Shown piece after piece: positions 31,981 to 42,300 of a DNA stretch of 58,076 nucleotides. Position 1 is the stretch's first letter. Each line of letters opens with the position of its first letter. Made by a program: the position numbers and the translations under genes. The notes beneath the pieces are model-generated. The model had not been told where the DNA came from. It searched no databases and was given only the letters and a program-made list of their open reading frames with translations. The DNA lies in contig SVBA01000011.1 in NCBI GenBank assembly GCA_015059095.1, forward strand, positions 1 through 58,076, in the 5' to 3' direction. This stretch comes from Erysipelotrichaceae bacterium. Lineage in GTDB: Bacteria; Bacillota_I; Bacilli_A; RFN20; CAG-449.

Positions 31981-32826
31981 CTATAAAATTGCTACTATAG
32001 CAGCAGCTGCCATACCAACTATCATACTTAGGCCAAGAGAGAAATCACTTAACCATTTTTGTTTACATTTCTTTTCTAAAAATTCACATAGTGCCATCGT
32101 ACCAAATGATACTATTGCAACAATAATTGGGATATATAATTTATCAGATAAATATGGTTGTTCTTCAAAGAATTTTAGAGCATTCTCAAGAGCTTTGCCA
32201 TCACTGTTTAAGTCTTTCTTTCTAATAAATGGTTCTACAGCATCCCAAATAATGAATGCACCTATCATAGCAATAAATACAGCATTAAATATGACATCTC
32301 CTAATCCTTTTTTCTTTTTAGGTTTTTCAACAACTTCAACAGATTCAACTGAAACATTATTTTCTGTTGGTTGAGCATTTGCTTTTGCTAATAATTTTTT
32401 ATCATATGCTTTAAAACCAAATAAACAGAATATTGGTCCAGTAAGAATACCTAAAGTCATTACTGAAGCAACTGTGACCATAGCAATTTTTGGATCATCA
32501 ATTCCAGCTTCTTTTAAGAAACCTAGAGCAGTATCAGCAGCAATACCTTCATAATGAAGTGCTCCGATAACTGACAATCTAATCCAAGGCAATGGAATAC
32601 CTAATTGACCTGCTAAGGCGAAAATACCAACTAAAATACTAATAGAAGGTAAAATAGTAAATATTGCACTACTAAAAATAGTTTTCTTTATTACTTTTTT
32701 GTCCATATTTAAGCTTTTAGCTTCTTTAAATGCTTTAATGATAAAAAATAAACAACCAGCAATAACGAATATGGTAACGATGATACCAAAAAGATACATC
32801 CACCAGGAATTACCAATTTCTAACAT
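31981..32826 (-). CDS. DUF5058-family membrane protein
   Basis: A 281-residue protein with about six transmembrane segments. The N-terminal GNSWWMYLFG and the segment GIPLPWIRLSVIGALHYEGIA are typical of DUF5058 proteins, a family of unknown function commonly next to peptidases or amidohydrolases. The middle cytosolic loop is Lys/Glu-rich. A strong AAAGGAGG site precedes the ATG. A transport role is inferred from topology and context only. Confidence 0.7.
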   Translation of the reverse strand: MLEIGNSWWMYLFGIIVTIFVIAGCLFFIIKAFKEAKSLNMDKKVIKKTIFSSAIFTILPSISILVGIFALAGQLGIPLPWIRLSVIGALHYEGIAADTALGFLKEAGIDDPKIAMVTVASVMTLGILTGPIFCLFGFKAYDKKLLAKANAQPTENNVSVESVEVVEKPKKKKGLGDVIFNAVFIAMIGAFIIWDAVEPFIRKKDLNSDGKALENALKFFEEQPYLSDKLYIPIIVAIVSFGTMALCEFLEKKCKQKWLSDFSLGLSMIVGMAAAAIVAIL

Positions 32827-33013
32827 TATGAAATCCTCCTTTGAATTCTATTTATAATTATACAATAAAAAGTTCAAAAAATAAGACTTTTTATTAAAAA
32901 TAAGAGAAAAATTAAAATAGTTAGACTTTTCTAAGAAAAACGCGCATTAAATAAAAATATTAGCATTAATGTTAAAAAATTAAAAAAAGTATACTAAATG
33001 TTGAGTTTTCCTA

Positions 33014-33042
33014 TTGAAAGTCCATTATTTTCCATTTATAAT
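33014..33042 (+). promoter_or_regulatory. Promoter of the EP-rich membrane protein
   Basis: TTGAAA (33014-33019), 17-nt spacer, TATAAT (33037-33042). The rest of 32827-33086 is AT-rich with nothing else recognisable apart from the divergent ribosome site. Confidence 0.72.
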
Positions 33043-33086
33043 TTAACTAGAAAATAGGTTGTCCTATTAAGAAAGGAAAAATTAAA

Positions 33087-34274
33087 ATGAAGAAAGCTAC
33101 TAAATTTAATACTATTCTTGGTATTATTAACATTTTCTTCTTCGTAGTAATCGCAATGTGCGTATTACTAAAAACAGGTGTAGAAGGTGTTGTTAATAAA
33201 GCCAAAACTTTTATTGGACTAGGTGTTGATTATTTTAAAGGTATTACAACATTCTGGAATGGCGATTTTGTTAAAATTGCAATCTTTGTTGTCTTAGCTA
33301 TTTTAATTGTTATTACATTAGTATTAATGGTTATGTCAATCGTTAAAAAACAAGGACAATTCTGGAGTCCATTATCTATCCCATGCTTATGTGCAATGGC
33401 AGCATTAGTTGTAAGAAATCCTAACGTTGTTTTAGGAGTAACATCTATTGGTTCAGACTTAGTTTATGGATTAAGATGTCTTGCAACAACCTTAGCATTA
33501 GTTGGTGTTTTAGTTTATATGATTATTGCTGTTGTAACAATTACTGGTAAAGCGAAAGAAGAACCTTCTGTAGAAGAAACTCCAGTTGTTGAAGAATCAA
33601 AAGAAGAATCTGCACCAGTTGCTGAAGAAGCTCCAGTTGTAGAAGAAGTTAAGGAAGAAAAAGTAGAAGAAGTTCCTCCAACTCCAGTAGTTGAAGAAGA
33701 ACCAGCTCCAGCTCCTGTAAAAGAAGAACCAAAAGTTGAACCTAAAAAAGTTGAAAAGAAAGAAGAACCAAGAGTTGAAGAAAAACCAGCTCCAGTTCGT
33801 GAATCTAAACCAGTATTTATTTTTGATGAAGATGGTAATAAAATTTATCCAGGAAGAGATTTCGAAGATAGATTATATGAAGCAGATCCAGAATTATTAC
33901 AAATGTATTCGGATTTAAAGAACGAAATGTTATCTTATCGTAAAGTTCATACTAGAGTAAGTAAAACAAACGATGCATTTAGATTTGAGGGTAAATTAAT
34001 TGCAAAAATTATTGTTGCAGGTAAAGGTTTAAAAGTATACTTTGCATTAGATCCATTATCTGTTGACTCTGCAATTTATCACCAAAGAGATGCTTCTGGT
34101 AAGAAAAAATTCGTTGAAACTCCATTAGAAGTTAAAGTTAAATCAGGACTTTCTTTTAGAAAATGTAAACAATTAATCGCTCTAGCAATGGAACAAGTTG
34201 GTACAGTTAAAAAGACAAGATATACTCCAATTGACTGGACAAAACCAAACGCTAAAGAAAAAGTTGAAGCATAA
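33087..34274 (+). CDS. Membrane protein with EP-rich linker and conserved C-terminal domain
   Basis: A 395-residue protein. About four transmembrane segments occupy residues 1-155. A low-complexity Glu/Pro/Val/Lys linker (about 160-245), extended and flexible, follows. The last ~150 residues form a mixed alpha/beta domain with GKLIAKIIVAGKGLKVYFALDP and SGLSFRKCKQLIALAMEQVG. I have the impression that this C-terminal domain recurs in hypothetical proteins of this lineage but cannot name it. GAAAGGA precedes the ATG. It is monocistronic with a strong promoter and terminator, implying substantial expression. Confidence 0.65.
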   Translation: MKKATKFNTILGIINIFFFVVIAMCVLLKTGVEGVVNKAKTFIGLGVDYFKGITTFWNGDFVKIAIFVVLAILIVITLVLMVMSIVKKQGQFWSPLSIPCLCAMAALVVRNPNVVLGVTSIGSDLVYGLRCLATTLALVGVLVYMIIAVVTITGKAKEEPSVEETPVVEESKEESAPVAEEAPVVEEVKEEKVEEVPPTPVVEEEPAPAPVKEEPKVEPKKVEKKEEPRVEEKPAPVRESKPVFIFDEDGNKIYPGRDFEDRLYEADPELLQMYSDLKNEMLSYRKVHTRVSKTNDAFRFEGKLIAKIIVAGKGLKVYFALDPLSVDSAIYHQRDASGKKKFVETPLEVKVKSGLSFRKCKQLIALAMEQVGTVKKTRYTPIDWTKPNAKEKVEA

Positions 34275-34281
34275 TAAAAAT

Positions 34282-34308
34282 AAGCACTTCTATCGAAGTG
34301 CTTTTCTT
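34282..34308. terminator. Bidirectional terminator
   Basis: AAGCACTTC (34282-34290) pairs with GAAGTGCTT (34295-34303) around a TATC loop, then TTTCTTTT. It sits between convergent genes. Confidence 0.85.
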
Positions 34309-34312
34309 TTGT

Positions 34313-36019
34313 CTATATTTTTAATTGTTCTTTGATTTTTAACATATCTTCTTTATGAACTTTACATACTTTTCTATCATAAGTTAATAAGCCATTTGTT
34401 TCATCTTCTACATCACTTACTTGAGTATAAATTGTACCCATTAATCCATTTTTAATATTTGGAATTACTTGATTAAAGTATAATGAATTAACAGCATTTT
34501 GATAATCTTCTTGGTTTGTAAATAGTCCATAACCATATGTATTGTCAGGGTTGAAAGAGTGTTCATTTAATTTGTAACCAAAGCCACCAAATTCAGAAAT
34601 AAATATTGGTTTATCACTTGGTTTAAAAGATATTTCTCTAAAGTATATATGTAGAGATGTGAAGTCACTTTGTTTTCTTTTAAACCAACCCGAAGTAGAG
34701 TCAATTAGTCTAGTAGAATCTAATTCTTTTAATACTTTATATGCTTTATCTGGATTCTTTTGGCCCCATGCCTCATTATAAATTGTATACATGAATAATG
34801 AAGTAGAGTTATATAATAAATCAACTGTTTTTTCCATTTGGTCATAGAATATTTTGTCAGCTTTTTTGGATTTGAATAAAGTCCATTCAGGGAAATAAAT
34901 TCTAATAGTTGGTAAAGCAGTATCTCTAATGAAATTATATCCTCCGTTATTAACAAAATCTTGAATGACTAACATACCATGTTTATCACATAAATAGTAA
35001 AAGTATAATGGTTCGATTTTAATGTGTTTTCTTAATGTATTAAAACCTAACTCTTTCATTCTTAAGATATCTCTTTCATATTCATTATAAGAATGAGGAG
35101 TATAAATGCCATCAGGATAATAACCTTGATCTAGTAATCCATGGATAAATACAGGTTGATCATTTAAGAAGAAATAAGGATAACCATTTTTCTTCTTAAT
35201 GGAGAATGTTCTTAATCCAAAGTAAGAGGAAATTTTATCATTTGGTGTTTCAATATCAAAACTATATAAATAAGGATTATTGACATCCCAACAAATTGGA
35301 GAAGGGATTTTAACTACGATTTCATTTTCTTTGGTTCTTCTAATAATATCATTATTTGGAGTATGTATAGTAATTTTTTTAGAAGTTGCTTCAGAATCAA
35401 TTTTAATTTTAACTTCTTCTAATGTAGTTTCAATTTTTATAGATTTAATATAATCAGAAGAAACACTTTCTAACCAAACACTTTTCCATATACCTGAAAC
35501 TGGAGTATACCACATTCCTTTTCTATCAATTCTTTGTTTTCCCCAAGGATAGTCATGGTTTAGTGTATCTCTAACTATTACAGTAATAGTATTTGTTCCT
35601 TCGATATTTAGGGCATCTTTTATTTCGCAAGTAAAAGGGATATATCCACCTTTATTTTCTCCTACTTTAATTGAGTTAACAAATACATCACATTCTTGGT
35701 CGACACCATCAAAGTGAAGTAAAACTTTATCTTTGATAAAGGATTTATCTAAAGTGATTTCTTTTTTATAGAAATAATATGTTGTAGTAGGGTAACGATA
35801 ATTGATTTTTGATAGATAAGATTCTATACAATATGGGACAATAATTTTTTTGTCAAAATTAGGGATAGAATTCTTGTCTGAAGAAATAGCGAATTCCCAT
35901 TCACCATTTAAATTAATGTAAGAATCTCTTACTAATTGAGGACGAGGATATTCACTTAATGGAATACTATCTAGTTTTTTATCAGTTGTTTTTAATTGTT
36001 GAAAATTATTTGCTTTCAT
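34313..36019 (-). CDS. Glycoside hydrolase family 2 (beta-glucuronidase-like)
   Basis: A 568-residue GH2 enzyme: N-terminal jelly roll (LNGEWEFAI ... VFVNSIKVGENKGGYIPF), immunoglobulin-like domain, then the TIM barrel from about residue 275. Acid/base Glu in IYNEAWG and nucleophile Glu in FISEFGG are both present. There is no signal peptide, so it acts on imported glycosides. The overall pattern is closest to beta-glucuronidases, but the characteristic NxK sugar-acid motif is not obvious, so galactoside or mannoside substrates are possible. It overlaps the MFS transporter gene by 14 nt. Confidence 0.85.
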   Translation of the reverse strand: MKANNFQQLKTTDKKLDSIPLSEYPRPQLVRDSYINLNGEWEFAISSDKNSIPNFDKKIIVPYCIESYLSKINYRYPTTTYYFYKKEITLDKSFIKDKVLLHFDGVDQECDVFVNSIKVGENKGGYIPFTCEIKDALNIEGTNTITVIVRDTLNHDYPWGKQRIDRKGMWYTPVSGIWKSVWLESVSSDYIKSIKIETTLEEVKIKIDSEATSKKITIHTPNNDIIRRTKENEIVVKIPSPICWDVNNPYLYSFDIETPNDKISSYFGLRTFSIKKKNGYPYFFLNDQPVFIHGLLDQGYYPDGIYTPHSYNEYERDILRMKELGFNTLRKHIKIEPLYFYYLCDKHGMLVIQDFVNNGGYNFIRDTALPTIRIYFPEWTLFKSKKADKIFYDQMEKTVDLLYNSTSLFMYTIYNEAWGQKNPDKAYKVLKELDSTRLIDSTSGWFKRKQSDFTSLHIYFREISFKPSDKPIFISEFGGFGYKLNEHSFNPDNTYGYGLFTNQEDYQNAVNSLYFNQVIPNIKNGLMGTIYTQVSDVEDETNGLLTYDRKVCKVHKEDMLKIKEQLKI

Positions 36020-37340
36020 GCTTATTCTCCTTTAAGAAAAAATAATCTACTAGGATACATAATCCTAGAGTTAAGATAATTACAATTGCTGCTGCTAGGA
36101 AGATGTTAGAGTTTAATGGATATGAATATCCACCAGTTAATACATTTTCATCATAAGTGAAATTACCACTTAAAGATACAGCGCCTAACCATGGACCAAT
36201 TAACATTGGAATTAATACTTGAGCGATAATTCTAATTCCTTGGAATAATCCTACTTTACCTTCTGGAGTTAAATCACGGATTTTTGCTCCAAAGATTGCA
36301 TTTGAACCTAAATATCCACACATCATTAATAGTGAACCAATGAATACAGGAATTAATTGTTCATTTGGATTTTTAAAGAAGAAGAGAATGAATAGTCCAA
36401 CAATTAATATTGCTAAACTACCAATAATTGATTTGAAAAAACCGATTTTATCATATAGTTTTCCATAAAAGAAAGTAAAGACGGATGCTAGAACAATAGC
36501 AGGTGCCATAATAATTACATATTTATCAAAGCCTAAGAATGTTCCTTCAATAGTCGCATCATAATATTGAACTAAGAAAGTCATGAAAGTCTGCACACCT
36601 ATTCCAAATAAAGCAGTTGTAATTAATACGCTATATAAAGATTTATTTTCTTTGATAGATGAAGGTCTAAATCCATAAAAAATATCTTTAAAGTAGTGAG
36701 AATCTTTTTTTGCTTCAATTGGAGCATCTTTAATTGTGAATATACCTAGAATACCAGCAGAAATTGTTAAAACTGCTAAGACGATAAACATAATGTGCCA
36801 TTTGCCTTCATTAGCGTATCCAGATAATAATCCAAATACGATTAATATTGCAACTAATGGCATCATAGAGTTAATACCTTCAACTGCTCCTCTATTTGTT
36901 GAATCGGTTGAGTCGGTTAACCATGAATTAAAGCAAGCATCGTTAGCACTACTTCCAAAGAAAGTCATGATACAGTCAAGTAAGATAACCATAGTAATTC
37001 CAAATGCTGCCACATCTACTCCGGGACCTAATATTTTAGTTAATGAATCTCTAGTAAATAAACTAAAGCAGAGAATAGATAATCCCCAAATGATGTATCC
37101 TGCACAAATAAAAATTTTTCTTTTGCCTAATTTATCAGATAGTGCGCCGATTAATAAAGTAGTAATAGTCGCAGTGATTGCAGATAAAGAAACCATTAAT
37201 GCCACTTGGTAACTATCTGCAGCAAATTCTTTAGATAAAAATACATTTAAATACATGTTTTCAACTACCCAGGCAATTTGACCAAATAGTGAAAAGATGA
37301 TTAATGAAAGATAAAACTTTCCACTTAATTTTGTTTTCAT
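36006..37340 (-). CDS. MFS transporter, glycoside/sugar symporter type
   Basis: A 444-residue major-facilitator transporter with about twelve transmembrane helices and the loop motif GALSDKLGKRK between helices 2 and 3. It resembles sugar:cation symporters. Coupling by overlap to the intracellular GH2 hydrolase suggests it imports the glycoside that GH2 cleaves. AAGGAG precedes the ATG, and a TGT-TATAAT extended -10 lies at 37361-37369 on the minus strand, back to back with the next gene's promoter. Confidence 0.85.
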   Translation of the reverse strand: MKTKLSGKFYLSLIIFSLFGQIAWVVENMYLNVFLSKEFAADSYQVALMVSLSAITATITTLLIGALSDKLGKRKIFICAGYIIWGLSILCFSLFTRDSLTKILGPGVDVAAFGITMVILLDCIMTFFGSSANDACFNSWLTDSTDSTNRGAVEGINSMMPLVAILIVFGLLSGYANEGKWHIMFIVLAVLTISAGILGIFTIKDAPIEAKKDSHYFKDIFYGFRPSSIKENKSLYSVLITTALFGIGVQTFMTFLVQYYDATIEGTFLGFDKYVIIMAPAIVLASVFTFFYGKLYDKIGFFKSIIGSLAILIVGLFILFFFKNPNEQLIPVFIGSLLMMCGYLGSNAIFGAKIRDLTPEGKVGLFQGIRIIAQVLIPMLIGPWLGAVSLSGNFTYDENVLTGGYSYPLNSNIFLAAAIVIILTLGLCILVDYFFLKENKHESK

Positions 37341-37403
37341 AAAAAACTCCTTACTTTTTAATTATAACATTAATTTTTAAATTAAAATAGATAGAAAATG
37401 ATG

Positions 37404-37409
37404 TATAAT
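37404..37409 (+). promoter_or_regulatory. -10 box immediately before the phosphodiesterase start
   Basis: TATAAT ends at 37409 and the ATG begins at 37416. The expected transcription start therefore falls on the ATG itself, and there is no ribosome site between them, so the mRNA should be leaderless. Confidence 0.6.
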
Positions 37410-37415
37410 TAAGAC

Positions 37416-37859
37416 ATGAAGATAGTTATTGTAAGTGATAGTCATGGAGAAGTTGACTTATTAAGAAAAATAGTAAATCAGCATGGAGATGCTGATGTGT
37501 TTTTGCATTTAGGTGATTCTCAACTTCCAGAAGAGTATTTACATCCTTTTGTTTCAGTTAAAGGAAATGGAGATTATTTTATGCCTTATCCTAGATATAG
37601 AATATTAAAAACACCATACGGTAACTTTTATTGTGAACATGGACATTTAAGAAGTATAGTTAGTACTGATTTTTTAAAAATGAATCAATGTATTGGTTAT
37701 TTATATGGTCATTCTCATTGTAGAAAAAATGTTGTTATTGATGGAATGCATTATATTAATCCTGGTTCATTGACTAGACCTAGAGATGGATTAAATGGAT
37801 GTTACATAGTAATGAATTGTGAGAAAAACGAAATAAAAATAGACTATATTGAAGTTTAA
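37416..37859 (+). CDS. YfcE/MJ0936-family metallophosphodiesterase
   Basis: A 147-residue calcineurin-fold phosphodiesterase. Metal ligands are visible as VSDSHG, HLGDSQ, KGNGD, CEHGH and YGHSHC, ending with INPGSLTRPR. The family hydrolyses artificial phosphodiesters; natural substrates are mostly unknown. The start has no Shine-Dalgarno sequence and lies six nucleotides after a TATAAT box, suggesting a leaderless message. Confidence 0.9.
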   Translation: MKIVIVSDSHGEVDLLRKIVNQHGDADVFLHLGDSQLPEEYLHPFVSVKGNGDYFMPYPRYRILKTPYGNFYCEHGHLRSIVSTDFLKMNQCIGYLYGHSHCRKNVVIDGMHYINPGSLTRPRDGLNGCYIVMNCEKNEIKIDYIEV

Positions 37860-37863
37860 TAGT

Positions 37864-37885
37864 AAGACTTGTATAGTCTTTTTTT
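37864..37885 (+). terminator. Terminator after the phosphodiesterase gene
   Basis: AAGACT (37864-37869) pairs with AGTCTT (37875-37880), followed by TTTTT. Short stem. Confidence 0.65.
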
Positions 37886-37959
37886 ATGTAATTTAACAAA
37901 TTGTTGCGAAGTGTAAAGAAATCTATTAAAATACTATTAGTATTTAAGGAAATTGATTT

Positions 37960-39228
37960 ATGAAAAAAGTGAAAAAAGATACAATAGATATTAATAGACT
38001 ACCAAAGAAACCTACATGGTATTTAAGACCAATCATTGTAGTAGGAGCGTTCTTTGCTACATTATTTAGTAAGATTAAAGTTAATAAAGTTAATTGTGAA
38101 AATTTAAAATGGCCATATATTTTAATCTGTTCTCATGCAGCATTTTTAGATTTTATTATGAATGCAAAAATGACTTTCCCTCACCACACAAGTTATATTT
38201 GTTCGATTGAAGAATTTGTAGGTAGAGAATGGTTACTGAGAGGAATTGGAGCTTTCCCAAAAAGAAAATATACAAAAGATATCCGTGTTGTTAAAAATAG
38301 TCTTCATGTATTAAAGAAACAAAAGAATACTCTAAGTATTTATGCTGAAGCTAGATATTCTCCTTCTGGAACTAATGAAAGAATCGATGGTGCGATGGGA
38401 AAATTGGCTAAAACTGCTAAAGTACCAGTAGTTATGATGATTACTCATGGTAACTTCTTACATCAACCTCAATGGGATCAAAAGCATCCTAGAAATCTAA
38501 AATATGAAATTGATTTTAAATGTATTGCAACTCAAGAAGAAGTTGAAACTTTATCAGCAGAAGAAATTCAACAAAGAATCGTTGATAATTTTGTTTATGA
38601 TGATTATAAATGGCAATATGAAAATAAAATTAAAGTAAAATCTAAGTATCGTGCAAATAATATACATAATTTATTATATAAATGTCCTCATTGTGGTAAA
38701 GATTACGCAATGGATTCAAAACATACTCATTTATGGTGTAAAGAATGTGGCGCAAAATATGAAATGGATGTATATGGAAGATTACATTGTTTAACAGGAG
38801 AAGGTAAATTTGAACATGTACCAGATTGGTATAGATGGGAAAGAGAAGAAGTTAGAAAAGAAGTTGAAAATGGAACATATCGTTTCGAAGATACAGTAAG
38901 AATTGAAAAATTATCTGTTTCGAGTAAAGGGTTTATTCCATTAGGACACGTTAAATTTGTTCAAGATATTGATGGTATTCATCTTCACGGTACATTAGAT
39001 AATGGTGAAGAATTCCATTTCGATAATGATCCAATTAATACTCCTTCAATTCATATTGACTATAACTTTAAAAAACGTGGTGTTTTAAAACGTGGTCAAA
39101 CTCTAGATATTGATACATTAAATGATACTTGGTATATTTATCCTCAAACAGAGAATAGAGTAGTAACTAAAATTCACTTAGCAACAGAAGCTTTATATGA
39201 TAGAGCAGAAAGAGAACTAAAAAAATAA
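37960..39228 (+). CDS. PlsC-type acyltransferase with C-terminal zinc ribbon
   Basis: A 422-residue protein. Residues 25-210 form a lysophospholipid acyltransferase domain, with the HxxxxD motif in SHAAFLDF, and later EARYSPSG and PVVMMITHGN. Near residue 245 a zinc ribbon, CPHCGKDY...CKECGAKYE, begins a C-terminal beta-rich domain of about 170 residues that is not part of ordinary PlsC. It likely acylates a glycerol phosphate lipid, with the C-terminal part of unknown role. AAGGAA precedes the ATG. A candidate promoter, TTGTTG-N17-TATTAA, starts at about 37901. Confidence 0.8.
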   Translation: MKKVKKDTIDINRLPKKPTWYLRPIIVVGAFFATLFSKIKVNKVNCENLKWPYILICSHAAFLDFIMNAKMTFPHHTSYICSIEEFVGREWLLRGIGAFPKRKYTKDIRVVKNSLHVLKKQKNTLSIYAEARYSPSGTNERIDGAMGKLAKTAKVPVVMMITHGNFLHQPQWDQKHPRNLKYEIDFKCIATQEEVETLSAEEIQQRIVDNFVYDDYKWQYENKIKVKSKYRANNIHNLLYKCPHCGKDYAMDSKHTHLWCKECGAKYEMDVYGRLHCLTGEGKFEHVPDWYRWEREEVRKEVENGTYRFEDTVRIEKLSVSSKGFIPLGHVKFVQDIDGIHLHGTLDNGEEFHFDNDPINTPSIHIDYNFKKRGVLKRGQTLDIDTLNDTWYIYPQTENRVVTKIHLATEALYDRAERELKK

Positions 39229-39235
39229 ATTAATT

Positions 39236-39270
39236 AGCCTCACAAATAAATATAAGTGAGGCTTTTTCTT
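39236..39270 (+). terminator. Terminator after the acyltransferase gene
   Basis: AGCCTCAC (39236-39243) pairs with GTGAGGCT (39256-39263), followed by TTTTCTTTG. Confidence 0.82.
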
Positions 39271-39342
39271 TGAATTTTTAAAAAAAGATATATTTTTTAT
39301 AATATATTTAGTATTATAAAAATGACTTAGGAGACATTATTT

Positions 39343-42300
39343 ATGAAAACATTTTTTAAGAAATTGATTTTCTTTGTATGCTTTTTCTTAATAGGCATAC
39401 TTTTTGTAGCATGTTCTAATCTTCCTGGAGGTAGTTCTAGTGAACCAAATAATCCTACTAATCCTCCAAGTTCTAGTGAAAAAGAAGATAATGGTGAACA
39501 CGTATGTAATTTTAAATTAATGAAGGAAGTGCCTTCTAATTGTAAAGAAGAAGGAATTCTTTATTATGAGTGTGAATGTGGCAAGTCTAAAGAAGAAAGA
39601 CTTGGATTTGGAGATCATCAATTTACTGAATGGTATGTTGTTGATGAACCTACTCACGAAAGCGAAGGTATGGAAGAAAGATACTGTGAAGTTTGTACTA
39701 TTCTTGAAAGTCGTAGTATTCCAAAATTAGAAGGTGGAGAAAATGAAAATCCAGAGAATCCTGATATTCCAGTACATAAACATAAGTATGAATATGAAAT
39801 GATTGATGAAAAGAATCATAGAGCATATTGTCCTACTTGTGGAGATGAATATATAGAAGAGCATAAAATTAATGCTGAACTAGGTTATACAGATTGTAGA
39901 TATTGTGATTATGATATGAAAGACAATCAAACTCATGAACATGATTGGGTTGATTGTGGTATGAGTGATGATGATTATCATTATTCTTATTGTCCATCAT
40001 GTGGAGAAACTACAAATCCTCAACCTCATGAATGGATAGAAGAAATATATTTTCCTGCTGATTGTTTAAATAGTGGAACAAAATATATTTATTGTTCAGT
40101 ATGTGGAAATGGACATGAAGAATTATATTTTGGTGATCATAGTTATGGTTATGGCGAATATAATGATGAATATCATATATCAGTATGTTGGTTATGTGGT
40201 GAAAGTGATGAAAATGCAAAATTTGAACATAATTTTACTTATGAAACAAAACTTATTCCTACATATAATACTGAAGGAATTAAAGAAGGAACTTGTCAAG
40301 ATTGTGGATTTAAAAAAGAATTCCCAATTCCAACTAGTGAACATACTTGCTCATTAATGGAATATGGTACTTTCCCAGCGACTTGTTTAGAACCTGAATA
40401 TAAATTATATATTTGTAGAACTGGTATTTGTACTTACGAAGAAAAAGAATATATTGGTCAAGTTATAGGCCCTCATAGTTGTACTTCAAAAGTATTAGAA
40501 CCTGCGACTTGTACAGAAAAAGGTCTTAGAGAATATACTTGTACATATGGATGTGGACATACATATACAGAAGAAATTGATTATCTTTCACATTCATATG
40601 ATGATAATAAGTTATGTGTTGATTGTTCTAGAAATCAAAGATTAGATTATTTAACATTTGTAGATTATGGCGATTACTATGTAATTACTGATGTTGATTA
40701 TTATTATTTCTCTACTTTCTATGATAAAGTTAGTGAAAATAGTAGCTATTATAGTGTTACTTTCCCTGCGGTTTATGAAGGCAAACCAGTAAAGAGAGTT
40801 TCATTAAATATTAATAATAATTCTTACTATAGAATTTATGAAAGAGACTTAGTATTAGAAGAAGGTATTGAAGAATTCTATATTTCTAATACATTTACTT
40901 CTTGGAATTCAAATATCTATTTACCAAAATCAATTAAATTAATTGGTGGAACTCCATTTAATTATGAAAGATACTACGGTGTTAGTGTCTATTATGCAGG
41001 TAGTATTGAAGATTGGATGAAAGTTGAATTAGAAGCATCTTCATCATTACCAACTAGAGAACATTTCTATTGTGTAAATGAAGAAGGTAATTATTGTGAT
41101 GTAACTTCAATTACTATTGGTAGTGATGTAACTTCTATTAATGGATTCATCTTTAGTAGAATGATGTCATTAAAAACTTTGATTGTTCCTAATTCTGTTA
41201 CTTCAATCGGACCATTATTCATTGATTATTGTGAAAATTTAGAAACATTAGAAGTTCCATTTATTGGAGCAGACTCAATTGATGTTTGGTCTTTAGATAG
41301 TTTTGCTTCTTATGGTACATTAATTAATTTAAAATCAATTACTGTTCATGGTGGTAAAACTGCAGATATTAGTAATTGTTATTTGCTTGAATATGCGGAT
41401 TTAGGTGGAGTTACTGGAAATATTATTGCTACAGGATGCTCTAATTTAAAAGAATTAGTTCTTCCTCAAGGTATGACTGAAATTGTTGATTTTGCATTTA
41501 ATGGATGTGCTTCTTTAGAAAGTTTAGAATTCCCAAATACTATTGAAAGTATTGGAGAAAATGCGTTTAGAATGTGTAGAAATCTTACATCTCTAACTTT
41601 CCAAGAAGGTATTATTAGTATTGGAAATTATGCATTTGAATATTGTGAAAAATTGGAAGTATTAAAAATTCCTGATACAGTTGAAACTATTGGTAGTAAC
41701 TTTATTAATAGTTGTACTGCATTAAAAGAATTATATCTTCCTGATAATTTAAAAACTATTGCAAAAGAGTTCTCTTATGATAATTATGAATTAACTAAGC
41801 TTTCTCTAACTCTTCCTACTGAAGTTGAATATTCCAAATTATATGAATTGGTTGGATATAACACTGCTCGTAAAATCGTTGAATTAGAAGTAAGAACAGA
41901 AATGGATGATATTCCTGAATCATTCTTTGAAAACTTTGCTTATGCAGAAATAATTAAATTACCAACTACTGAATTTGATTCAATCGGATCAAGAGCTTTC
42001 TATGGCTGTAGTAGATTAAAAGAATTACCTGTTACTAGAGCAAATTCAATTGGAAATAGTGCATTTGAAAGTTGTAATTCGATTGAAAGTGTAAATATTG
42101 TTATTACAAGTACTAATGTTGGAACTAATATTTTTAAAGAGTGTAATTCATTAGTTGATGCTGCTGTTAGTAGACTAGCAGACAGTATGTTCTATGATTG
42201 TGATGTTTTAGAAAAAGTAAGTATCTTTAATCCAATAACTAGTATTCCTTCTAGATGTTTCCAATATTGTTCATCTTTAGATGAATTTGATTTCTCTTCA

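Noticed and set aside
31314-32826. OadB-type Na+-pumping decarboxylase subunit
   Set aside because: Sizes and motifs differ. The larger protein matches DUF5058 and lacks the conserved OadB membrane motifs.
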